From: Antennarius striatus
Lineage: Eukaryota; Chordata; Actinopteri; Lophiiformes; Antennariidae
Reading direction: 5' to 3'
NCBI RefSeq assembly: GCF_040054535.1
Contig: NC_090785.1
Span: forward strand, 9,971,001 to 10,035,000
Length of the DNA stretch: 64,000 nucleotides
Numbering within the stretch: the stretch's first letter is position 1; the number at the start of each line of letters is the position of its first letter. Made by a program: the position numbers and the translations under genes. Positions 10,501-23,118 of this stretch are shown one piece after another. A model generated the notes under the pieces. It was not told the DNA's origin. It did not search any database and saw only the letters and a list, made by a program, of their open reading frames with translations.

Positions 10501-13480
10501 TTTACTTCTTCATATTACAACTTTATATTTTTTTTAAAAAGGATTAATTTAGAGACAAGCCATTAATAAACTTGAATCATAAGTGTGAGCTTTAGAAAGG
10601 CCAAACAAGACAACAGCAAATTGTTTTAAGAACTTGTGCCAAACTAGATGTGACACAAGACCTCTACAATTTCAAAATGACATGCTACTGTTCAGCCATG
10701 TGCTATTTGACTGGTGATGTTATTTGTGTCTCACCATCAAACTGGGCCATCTTTTCACACAGCTTAACCTCTCCAAGGATAGCTTTAAACTGGGGCTGGT
10801 TGATGCAGGTGAGGAACCAGCGGGTCACATTGGGGTAAGGCTGGCGGAAGGAAGGCTCGAGGACCTGCAGGGGACACAGAGGTATTAATGGACTTTTGGA
10901 TGTAATCCTTCAATTATAAGGAGATCAAGTATTACTATTAAAGAGCCGAGTATACTTTTTTTTTTCTTTGACTGATATCAACACCTTGCATGTGTATATC
11001 AAACCTGTTTGTAGAGCCAGAGCATGGAGCAGGCCACAGTGATGTCAGCAAGGCTGACCCTCTCTCCCACCAGGAAGGTGCGTGTGTTCAGATGTTGGTT
11101 CAGCACTGCAAGGGCCTTCTTCACATCCTCCTTTGCCTGCTCTGTAGCCTGGACCGAAACAGTCAAAAGAACATAAGACTACACAATACACTCTACAAGA
11201 TGGTCAGATACCAGGTCTCAGCTAGAGGGTGTTGCACGGTGGCTGGCTAATAACATACATCAGAGCTTCGCCAAAATTAACAAAAAATTATACTTTCAAG
11301 CACTTGACTTTGCCAAAAAAAGAGAGCTGTAAACCTGCTTGTTGAAATGCATAATTCCCAGAGTGGGGAAGACCCATGCGCTGGCTGGAGGGATGATCTC
11401 TGAGTCAGCAAAGCTCACCCACTGCAGAACCTGGGCTGCAGCTTGGGGAGTGGCACCACGCAGGTCATCATTGCTCACTGTAGTTAAAAAGAAACTGTTT
11501 TAAGCTATTTCTTCTCATGCTACCTTCATACATTTGATATTTTGTCTGATAAGAAAAAAATAACACAATATGTAGAAGACGGTCCCCAACATTATGATTG
11601 TGTTAGCTGGGGAAACACTACTGCCTCAAAATTGGAAAATAGTAATGATGAGAGGCGTTTCACATATGCTTACACAGAGCAACACGTGCATTTTATGCTG
11701 ATAACTGAGGTTATAGTTATGAAATTCCCTGAAATAATGTGATTATTTTAGGGCCACATCACCCACCACTATCTTAGACTACATATTCTTGAAAGAAAAT
11801 TTCTTCATATTATCCCTTGAAAATGTAAATCTACAATGTAAATTTATAATGAATGCATTCATTTTCTGAATTAAAAAAAAACTACAGAAATTTTGTTTAA
11901 TCATTCAGTAGATTTATATTATTTAAATGTACCCACAGCATGAACCAGCCTTTTACTCACAAACAGAGATGACTGGGATGAATGTGGTCTCAAATTTCTT
12001 TTCCCCTATCAGATTAAGACATTGTGCCATGATGGGACACTGCCTTGCCCAATGACAGGGGAATAATTTTTCCTCAAATGGGAAGTGTTAACAAAGAAAG
12101 TGTTACTTAATGGCAATTTAAGTAGTTTGGGATGACCATTTTAAAATGACGTGCTACATAGGCATACACTATTTACGCTCAAGCTAAATATTTCAATAAT
12201 GAGCGCAAACTTACAGTAGTGAGCAATGGCATTACTCTCAAACAGACAGAAGCCGTCATCTCCCTGGTAGGCAGGAACCTGCAATCAATAGCAAAATTCA
12301 GAAAACAGCATGTTAAATCATAATTAACATTCAAGTCAAATAGTGTGATGTAAAATCCAAGAACTCCCCAAAGACCGAATAACACTTCATACAAAGCAGT
12401 CCCACATAATCTGTTCAACCACTCCCACTAACCTTGCCCAGAGGGAAATTGTTTAGGAAGGCAGGAGTCCGATTTGTCTGCCCGAAGGTGAAGGCAGGGG
12501 GGTTACTGGCAAGTTTGAGGTTTGCCCCACTGTACTGTGCGGCAATCTGGGCCTTAAAGGCACGCCAGTTCTCTGGATAAGTGTACAGAGTCTGGAAAGA
12601 AGGGAGACAATGCAATTGTTTATCAATCATTACCTCTATATATACACTTTTAACATATCAAATTGTAAATTTCCCAGTTTGGGATCAATAAATGTGTGTG
12701 TGTGTGTGTGTGTGTCTTGGTATTACATTTAACGTTAGGTGGTGGCTCATTAAAGTGAGTCATTCATTTGGCTCTACAGTGTAGATCTGCATCATATTAG
12801 ATATATATTGTTATACCCGGTAAGAAAAAGCATTGTGATACACAGTGAGCAAGTACTATGCTGGCCCTTGCAATACTTTAGATTTCCGATGTTAGCAAAG
12901 ATTGATGCCATTTACATCAAGATGCTCCACCAGTGGGAAATGGAGATTTTAAAGCCTATGTTCTACCATGGATAAATATTCCTGGGTAGAAAAGTACGAA
13001 TAAAATTTAAAGCATTTCACGTGGCGTTTAGCTTTCCTTACTTACATGCTAACTAACCTTAACGTTAGCTGTCACCACTAACAATAACCTTATTGCTGTC
13101 AATTGACACGAGTTACCCTTTGGACTACATAACGTCAATTGAAGTACAGGCATTTTGCAAAAATCATGAAATAAGTTTCCATCCAACTTGGAAATGGTAA
13201 AAAGGTAACGTGGCACGATCCCGGAGCCTCACCATGGACAGGCGGAATTCAACGGTTGCTACGTCAGGGTAGCCAGAACTCACGTCAATTCGAGTGCACT
13301 ATGAATTAAAATCTTCAAAAATGAAATAAAAGACAGCTATCTAAAAGCCCGATTGCATTACTTAGCAACAAAAGTATTCAACAGAAGTGCAGATGGCCAT
13401 GATATTCAACGGAACAGCGTGAAAGTCATAGAACGCACTAAAACTAGTGTTCTCTCCATCTTACTTACCCCTGCCGCCAT
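7533..13480 (-). CDS. eef1g: Elongation factor 1-gamma
   Basis: Subunit of the eEF1B complex, which recharges eEF1A with GTP during translation elongation; the gamma subunit is a structural scaffold in the cytosol. Ten coding exons in transcript order: 13469-13480, 12433-12591, 12215-12278, 11335-11477, 11005-11148, 10735-10864, 10061-10268, 9028-9200, 8352-8476, 7533-7691. They join in phase to give 438 residues (human 437). The N-terminus is MAAG followed by [13 protein letters not shown]. Residues about 1-82 are the thioredoxin-like and 87-215 the helical part of a glutathione-transferase-like region. Residues 219-275 are a Lys/Glu-rich linker (exon 7), and about 276-438 form the conserved C-terminal domain ending NQGKVFK. 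All introns are GT-AG. Introns 3, 7 and 9 each contain an H/ACA snoRNA on the same strand. Exon 1 carries only four codons, a common layout for highly expressed ribosome-related genes. Confidence 0.97.
7885..8025 (-). ncRNA. Box H/ACA snoRNA, copy A (eef1g intron 9)
   Basis: Two-hairpin RNA of about 141 nt on the host-gene strand. The 5' hairpin closes with a 9-bp stem, CCCCTGTCA with TGACAGGGG. The H box AGATAA follows. The 3' hairpin has lower stem CCAT/ATGG and upper stem CCAG/CTGG, and an ACA box lies three bases from the proposed 3' end. H box and ACA are each 14 nt from their pocket. The 3' pocket arms GTTCATC and TTCATGC complement GCAUGAA-U-G-GAUGAAC of 28S rRNA in full. The 5' pocket arms TTGGGCA and AATC fit GAUU-U-C-UGCCCAG. 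Such RNAs bind dyskerin and guide pseudouridylation in the nucleolus. I do not assign a SNORA name. Confidence 0.82.
8026..8351. other. Remainder of eef1g intron 9, nothing recognised
   Basis: AT-rich intron sequence between snoRNA copy A and the exon at 8352-8476. I see no other element. Confidence 0.4.
8520..8965. mobile_element. Diverged copy of a TA-flanked MITE family, interrupted
   Basis: In eef1g intron 8. It begins with a CTCGTTGCTCGCGGTTAATA-type end, then GTTCCAGAACC and GGTAATTTAA. This is the same order as the 13787-14126 element and, inverted, the 35666-36048 element. After about 8642 the match breaks off. It resumes near 8912 with GATATTAAACCACC and a diverged TATCTGTATTACC stretch, as if about 270 bases of other DNA were inserted. 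The outer ends are too diverged for exact borders. Confidence 0.5.
9679..9819 (-). ncRNA. Box H/ACA snoRNA, copy B (eef1g intron 7)
   Basis: Second copy of the same snoRNA, about 141 nt. The 5' stem is CCCTGTCA/TGACAGGG, the H box AGAGAA, and the ACA box is followed by AAC. The lower stem of the 3' hairpin is CCAT/GTGG, a U-G wobble where copy A has U-A and copy C has C-G. The right 3' pocket arm TTCATGC is identical in all copies; the left arm is ATTCATC, one end base different from copy A. H and ACA are again 14 nt from the pockets. The RNA is presumably excised from spliced eef1g intron, as is usual for vertebrate snoRNAs. Confidence 0.82.
11935..12063 (-). ncRNA. Box H/ACA snoRNA, copy C (eef1g intron 3)
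   Basis: Third copy, about 129 nt. The 5' stem pairs CCCCTGTCA with TGATAGGGG. The changed base gives a G-U wobble on the minus strand but an A-C mismatch on the plus strand, which argues for the minus (host) strand as the RNA. The H box is AAAGAA, 14 nt after the pocket; GTACA supplies the ACA box. The 3' lower stem is CCAC/GTGG. The guide arms are ATTCATC and TTCATGC for the 3' pocket, and TTGGGCA and AATC for the 5' pocket. Confidence 0.8.
12663..12715 (+). repeat. Retroposon-tail motif with TG microsatellite
   Basis: TTTCCCAGTTTGGGATCAAT followed directly by AAATG and a (TG)n run. A near-identical motif, with CTGT units, is at 21413-21461. Teleost LINE and SINE copies often end in such a GGGATCAATAAAGT tail with a short tandem repeat. 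It lies in eef1g intron 1. Confidence 0.5.
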
Positions 13481-13600
13481 CTTCAGGACGAGAGAAAGGA
13501 GGAACGACAGCGTGGTGACGTATTTACAGGGGCTCGACGTACGCGCACCCTTTCAGCGTGCGCGTTCATGTTTTGCTTTAATTTTTTTACATCCCGCGAA
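13481..13600 (-). promoter_or_regulatory. eef1g promoter / 5' UTR with 5'TOP-like pyrimidine tract
   Basis: Directly upstream of the eef1g ATG the minus strand carries a 15-base pyrimidine run, TTCCTCCTTTCTCTC (13490-13504), about 10 bases before the start codon. Translation-factor mRNAs typically begin at a C within such a tract (5'TOP) and are controlled by mTOR and LARP1. The region is CpG-richer than its surroundings. The start site is inferred, not seen. Confidence 0.6.
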
Positions 13601-13635
13601 GAGGTGATGTACTGTAACTCAATGTTTGTGTGTTC

Positions 13636-14383
13636 ATCCGTCCGTCCAGCAAAATATCTTCACAACCGTTGCAGATAGAAACATGAAACAAAAAGCACAT
13701 TATTCGGGCATCAAAGGGGATGACCTTGAACTTGAGAAAACTAAGTCAAGGTCAAATTTCAACTTTTGTACATTTTTTTGCACATACAGTGCACTTTTGT
13801 TCTTTGCAGTTAAAACGTTCCAGGAACCACACGCAGTTAATGAATTCTGCGATAGAGCAACAAACTATCTTATTCACGGTAATTTAAGCGTTTATGACCC
13901 TCCCAATAGTGATATTAAACCACCTTCTATCTTCTTCTACCTTTTCCCACACTCAACTGTTTAAAGCACTTTTATGTCTCACGTAAATCCGAGACTCACG
14001 GAACCCAGCGCACTTCCGGATGCTGTCAGCCAATAGAATTGCGCGTATGGCATCACGTGACTGCCAACTAAAAATCCGCAATGAGATGTTGCGAGCTTTG
14101 ATGCGCGAATGCGCAAGGACGCACTGTATCTCGGGAACCGGATAAGATAGAAAGACAAAACAAAAAGCGTTATACTCAGGAAGGCAAGGGGATGAAAATT
14201 ACATAACAACCTTGACCTTGAAAAACTAGGTTAAGATAAAATTTTCACTTTTATAACTTTTTAGGTACACACCTCGGAAACCTGATAAGATATAATCACA
14301 AAACAAAAAGCAACATTTTCAGAAGGCCAGAGGCACAAAAATATGATGTTGCGGGATGTTGCAGTCTCTGACTGCTTTGTTAC
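13636..14383 (+). repeat. Interspersed repeat, copy 1 (split by a MITE)
   Basis: It starts near ACCGTTGCAGATAGAAA and ends TGCTTTGTTAC, matching 52598-53013 in inverse orientation over its whole length. Inside are two diverged units, each with ACAAAAAGC, an AAGGGGATG motif and paired TGACCTTGA/TCAAGGTCA-type sites. A 340-bp transposon at 13787-14126 interrupts it. The family is not identified. Confidence 0.7.
13787..14126 (+). mobile_element. MITE with TA target duplication
   Basis: 340 bp beginning CAGTGC and ending GCACTG, flanked on both sides by TA. The unrelated repeat copy at 52598-53013 is uninterrupted at the equivalent point (TTTGCACATATATCAGG on its minus strand), so this is a real insertion. 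TA duplication and CAGT-type ends suggest a Tc1/mariner-pogo-like non-autonomous element. Internal sequence matches 35666-36048 in reverse. Confidence 0.75.
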
Positions 14384-14537
14384 ATTTGAAAGCGATGCCT
14401 TGACAAGCAAAGCTGATTTTTAACTATTAAGTTAATTTGCTCACAAAGGGGCACAACCCTGTGATAAAATACTTCTCGAAAACAAATTTGAATCAGAAAA
14501 ATGATACAAATTTATAAGAACAATTTCAAAAAAATAT

Positions 14538-14543
14538 TTTATT
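14538..14543 (-). terminator. Possible polr2g polyadenylation signal
   Basis: AATAAA on the minus strand about 360 bases after the polr2g stop codon. Other AT-rich variants lie nearby, so the choice is tentative. Confidence 0.35.
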
Positions 14544-14899
14544 ACCATGAACAGACAAAAAAAACATTGTCACTTATAAGTTACAAATTCTACCTGAAAC
14601 AGTCAATAATCATTGGTGTACATTTCATACTATTTCTAACTAAATCAAATCAGCTTTCTGATGGTTTTGATATTTAATGAAGCTTATTAATAATTAATAA
14701 ACAATTATTAATTATTATTAATAATAACTAATATAACAGAACAACTAAGCAAAAAATATTATAAAATAATGTAGGTTAGGGGTTTCACCAACTGTCACTA
14801 TATGGTATACACCGGTACAGACAAAATGTTCATTTCAATACAGGAAAAACAACAATGCTATTACATGTCCCATTGGAAATGTGTGCCATCTTGGGAGAA

Positions 14900-18865
<3,966 letters not shown>

Positions 18866-19392
18866 GTCTGTTATAACGTTAAATCCAAGTTGGCAACTCT
18901 AATTGTAATTCTGAAAAAATATGGCACCACGTTTCTTTAAGACTTTATTCATCAATGAAAATATTTCGCTCGTTTACAGTGAAATCACTTCCGGGGTAGC
19001 ATACATGGGATATTTCACCCGATTTTTGTCTCTCAGGCTTTGTGACATTAGGACGCACATCACAGTGGTAATTGTTATCTATAGTTCTACTTTGTTAAGA
19101 TATTTACTTGACTGTTCCATTTAATTAATGAATATGTTGGCATGAAACGCCAATCAATGCCATATTTTAAACAAATATCAAAAGCAAACACAACCTTATT
19201 CCGGTGGCCAAGAAGACTACGGAACGCGACACTGTGTCCTGATTGGTTCAGCTGAGCTACGACAGCGTTCACCACACCGAGGGTTTTCAGAGACGTGACC
19301 GTTGTTAATGGTGGCTCGCATAGAAGTAGAAGTAACTCACAATTCTGTCGGCGTTTCACCGTTTCTTCTGGAATACTCCACAACTTACTGAC
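18866..19392. promoter_or_regulatory. Shared bidirectional promoter of polr2g and the AhpD-like gene
   Basis: 527 bases separate the divergent start codons. A CACTTCCGG motif (18986-18994), the reverse of the ETS/GABP site CCGGAAGTG, and an inverted CCAAT (ATTGG, 19242-19246) are present. Both are frequent in bidirectional housekeeping promoters. I see no TATA box at a convincing position. Start sites are not visible from sequence alone. Confidence 0.6.
19308..19391 (+). other. Upstream ORF before the AhpD-like gene
   Basis: ATG at 19308 opens 27 codons (MVARIEVEV...) and stops with TGA at 19389-19391, one base before the main ATG at 19393. It is in a different frame from the main ORF. If the transcript begins upstream of 19308, it could regulate translation by termination and reinitiation. 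Whether it is transcribed is unknown. Confidence 0.4.
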
Positions 19393-22300
19393 ATGAACAA
19401 GCTGATCTTGAAGTTGCTCCGTACGCGTGTGATAACTGAACTCGTGAGTTTGTGCTTGTCTTAAATCTTGTTTAGTATGAATAAGAAGAAAATACCCTAC
19501 GCTGCTGTTAAATCAATAACATTACTCTAGAACAGTTTGAATTGATCAGTAAAACAATCGACTTTCCCTTAGAAGTAAAGCAAAAAAAAAAAAAGGAACT
19601 GTTTTATCAGTCTCAAATCCAGCGTTTATACAAAGCCATAGCATATGGAAAGGTTTGGGGAGTTGGTTTATCCTAATTTTAATCAACGTGTTTTGTAATG
19701 ACCAAAGGTTATCAGGGTCTTGATCCAACATGCCAAAGCACTTCCAAGACCTTCGGCCCTTGATGACAAACTTGATAACTTGCTGCTGTCTGAATGCTCA
19801 GTCGACCGCATTCTGAGGTCATTTCATTTATACTGTGCCACTTATTAAATCCATGAAGTGCTCCAGGGAAAATGAACTTCTATTTGTGTAATGATCACAT
19901 TTTGAACTCGTAAAATAATGATTAAAAACAGGCCGAGTTAAAGGTCTCTTTTCAAATGAATTAAAAAGTTAAACTTACACTGAAGAAAGAAAAAAAAAAA
20001 GAATAAAAAATACCGTCATCCCTATTTCACCTTTGTTCTATCAGATCGTGTAGCGGAGCCTTGACCAGCATTTTTTTTTTAAAAAATACTGTCAATTGAG
20101 AAAAAAAAAAGAAGCACAATTACACTGATCAATGAAAATACATCATTGAAAAATATTTCATTAACCAGGTTAACGGCTTTCGTGACGCATAATTTGAGTG
20201 ATGAAAAATAATAAAATGTGATGTTTATTTTTAATCTTTCAACATCATAATACTGTATTCTTCTAACAAAAACGAAGTAATACAAATAAAATTGGATAAT
20301 TATATATTTCTTATATGTCGTATTTTCTAGAATTTAAGCCACTACTTTTTTCCTAGGTTTTGAACCATGCGGTTTATACAAAGGTGCGGCTAAACTCGGC
20401 TAAAAATGTCAAAACTGCATTACAACAATGAGAAGATCTAATGGTAAAGAACTGAGAATACACGTGAGGACAGGATAATAAAGATTTAAGGGAGAGTTAG
20501 GCTTGAGAAAATGTTCTAAAATCCAATCTTGAACTCCAGCTGGGCAGCTACAGATGGTTTACAAATACTGCTGGTGTCGTGTGGCAGTGAAATAAGTATG
20601 ATACTATCTTGTAATTTGGCCTAAACTGAATGAATAACGGCATAAATAAGCGCATTAACAAATAACAATGTATGTAAGGGAGCTGAATAATTTCAATTTC
20701 ATAACAAACTCTCCTGTCGTCCCTCTAGACACCTCTCCAGTCATGTTACATGTTGAGAGGGAAGGCTACATCTGCAGGATCCAGGCATTTCTCCACCCCT
20801 CCATCAGCAGACAACATAAGTCGCTATCCAGTTCCTGACAAGAAAGACCTTCCTTATGATATAGTGGAGCTTATGGAGGAAGTTGAGTTAAAAGTAAAAA
20901 GAGAGAAACTATTTAACCCTGCTTGTCTTGTCTTGTCTCTGGGCTGATTGTGTCACTTGTTAAACCTCCTCTTATGTTTCCATACAGGGAGGTTTTTTGC
21001 CCAACGTCTTCAAAACCCTTGCTCATAGACCGGCAGAATTCAGAGCCTTCTTTTCTTACTACAATGAACTCATGAACAAAGAGACAGGTGAGTGTGTTTG
21101 TCTATAGTGCAATGTTAAACCTCGTTATAATTATGCCTGTCATGAGAGATATTTTTACATGCTATGTTTAGGTGTAACTTTAAAATAGCAGTTGACAAGA
21201 GGTCTATTGAGTGTGCACAATGTATACATTCCATTTTGTATCACAGATTTTTTGGATGATAATGTCATGAACAAGGGTGTAACACACACTATGGCATTGT
21301 CATATCTAAGTCTTTGACCCAGGCTATCAGGCCATTAAGTTAGGAGTTTCAATAACAATATAATTTTCCACACTGGTAGATACAAACGTAGAGTATATTC
21401 GATATAGATTGATATGCAATTTCCTCTGGGATTAATAAAGTGTCTGTCTTTCTGTCTGAATATAATAGTGTTTTGATTTCATTGGATGCAGTACTTTAAA
21501 TCCATTGGAATTGCTTTGACTCCTTGTTCTCAGCTACTATTGGTGGCAGCATAATGTTGCCTCTCATTTGCTTTACTTGGATCCACTAAACATTGCTCCT
21601 ACCTAGTGCAGCATTTTAACCTTCCAGTTCATGACTATGATTAAATTTGAATTCTTTTTATACATTGTAGTGAAACATCATGTGTTGTACTTGGGGACTG
21701 TTATGTTGATATGCCAGTTACTGTAGTTCTTTGGTGCAATGAAATAAGGTCCTGTATAAAAGCATAGACAGATGATGAAATAAAAGATCACATGACCTTC
21801 TCCACCCTTCTGAGAGAAATAATAAAGATCAGCTGACACACATCCACCACTTAACAAAGATAAGGTGCAGTTTTTCAGTATCTATAGTCTTTGTAAACTT
21901 TTACTGTTGCTTTGTTTTGCCAGTTTGTTGGTTGCACATGAGCAGGCAGGTATAATATTGATTGAATCTGTTCCAACAAATGGTCAAACAGTGACAGGTA
22001 GTGTGGCAGACATTTTTGTAAATATTATCTGGTAGAAACACAAAAGCCGTCATTGAGGGCAACATGAAGACCAACACACTGTTTTGGAAATTACCCCGGG
22101 AAGCTTTTAGGGTTTGGGTGAAAATACGGACAGATCGCCACATTATGATGTTTCACATTTTTTTGAAAACAAGAAAAGGCCTTAATGAGAATACATTAAA
22201 ACACACTATGAAGCAAAAGCTTATGTGGACATCACCCAAACCACTTCAGTTTGTATACAGTATAACTTGATACCAAAAAAAGTAAAATAGAACTGATCAT

Positions 22301-23118
22301 CTCCGTTGTTGTACCAAATCCTCAAACTTAGCATTTTGTTCTTTTGTAAATATGTTTTTCAATTTGACATTAATTTAGTGTCTGACGTCTCCCAGGCAAT
22401 TTATCCAAGGCAGAACGTGAGCTGATCGTAGTTGCCACCAGTGTCCAAAACAAGTGTCTTTACTGTGTGGTCTCCCACAGTGCATTGCACCGCATTTACT
22501 CCAAGAATCCCACTCTTTGTGATCAGGTAAAATCTTTGATTTCAATACATGCCTCTGATTTTCTTACAATGTGACACAGTACCTGAAGTCATAACATAAA
22601 TTAAGTTACTTATTTCAATGAGAAATCTCATTAGTGTATGATAACTGTCATTTAGTTGACTAGAAGTTACTGCCAGGCAAATGTTAACTAACAGCAAGTA
22701 TTTCAGAAAGTGACCAAATTGTTCCTCGGTCCTTGGGCGATTTTTTGCGACATGAGCATATAAGGAGTTCTAATTTATAATTAATAGAAATATGTTTTAG
22801 TGAATAAACAATGAATTCCTTACTTCTACCCAGGTGGCTGTTAACTATGAGAATGCAGAGCTGTCGCCTCGGGAGCGTGCAATGCTGGATTTTGCAGTTG
22901 CTGTGTCTCGCAGTGAGACTCTAACAGAGCAGCATTTCCAGGCCCTAGAAGATGCGGGCTTTGACCGTGAGGATGCCTGGGACATTGCTGCCATTGCTGC
23001 TTTCTTTGCAATGTCCAACCGGCTTGCCCATCTCACCGACATGAGGCCAAACTTGGAATTTTATAATATGGGGCGGGTACCGAGGGAAAAGAGCAAGGAG
23101 GGAGCGAAAAAGGAATAA
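19393..23118 (+). CDS. AhpD-like (carboxymuconolactone decarboxylase family) peroxidase-related protein, probably mitochondrial
   Basis: Five coding exons, 19393-19443, 20729-20893, 20988-21087, 22396-22526 and 22834-23118, join in phase to 243 residues. Residues about 1-42 are rich in Arg, Ser and Leu and poor in acids, ending RHFSTPP, like a mitochondrial presequence. Residues 112-138 carry the AhpD catalytic pattern: Glu114, 11 residues, Cys126-x-x-Cys129, three residues, His133. Mycobacterial AhpD has the same spacing (Glu118, Cys130, Cys133, His137). The closest type I recognise is the bacterial 'peroxidase-related enzyme' family (ERELI...C.YC...H). Likely role: thiol-dependent reduction of hydroperoxides; substrate and reductant are unknown. 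The start is the first in-frame ATG after an in-frame stop at 19333. I know no mammalian counterpart with this motif; only the distant sestrin fold is related. The C-terminus is Lys/Glu-rich. Confidence 0.85.
21413..21461 (+). repeat. Retroposon-tail motif with CTGT repeat
   Basis: CAATTTCCTCTGGGATTAAT then AAAGTGTCTGTCTTTCTGTCTG, in intron 3 of the AhpD-like gene. It is a diverged match to 12663-12715 and typical of fish LINE/SINE 3' tails. Confidence 0.45.

Noticed and set aside
21770-21830. Possible box C/D snoRNA (GATGATGA ... CTGA) in an intron of the AhpD-like gene
   Set aside because: Spacing of about 40 bases is too short, and I see no terminal stem or internal boxes.
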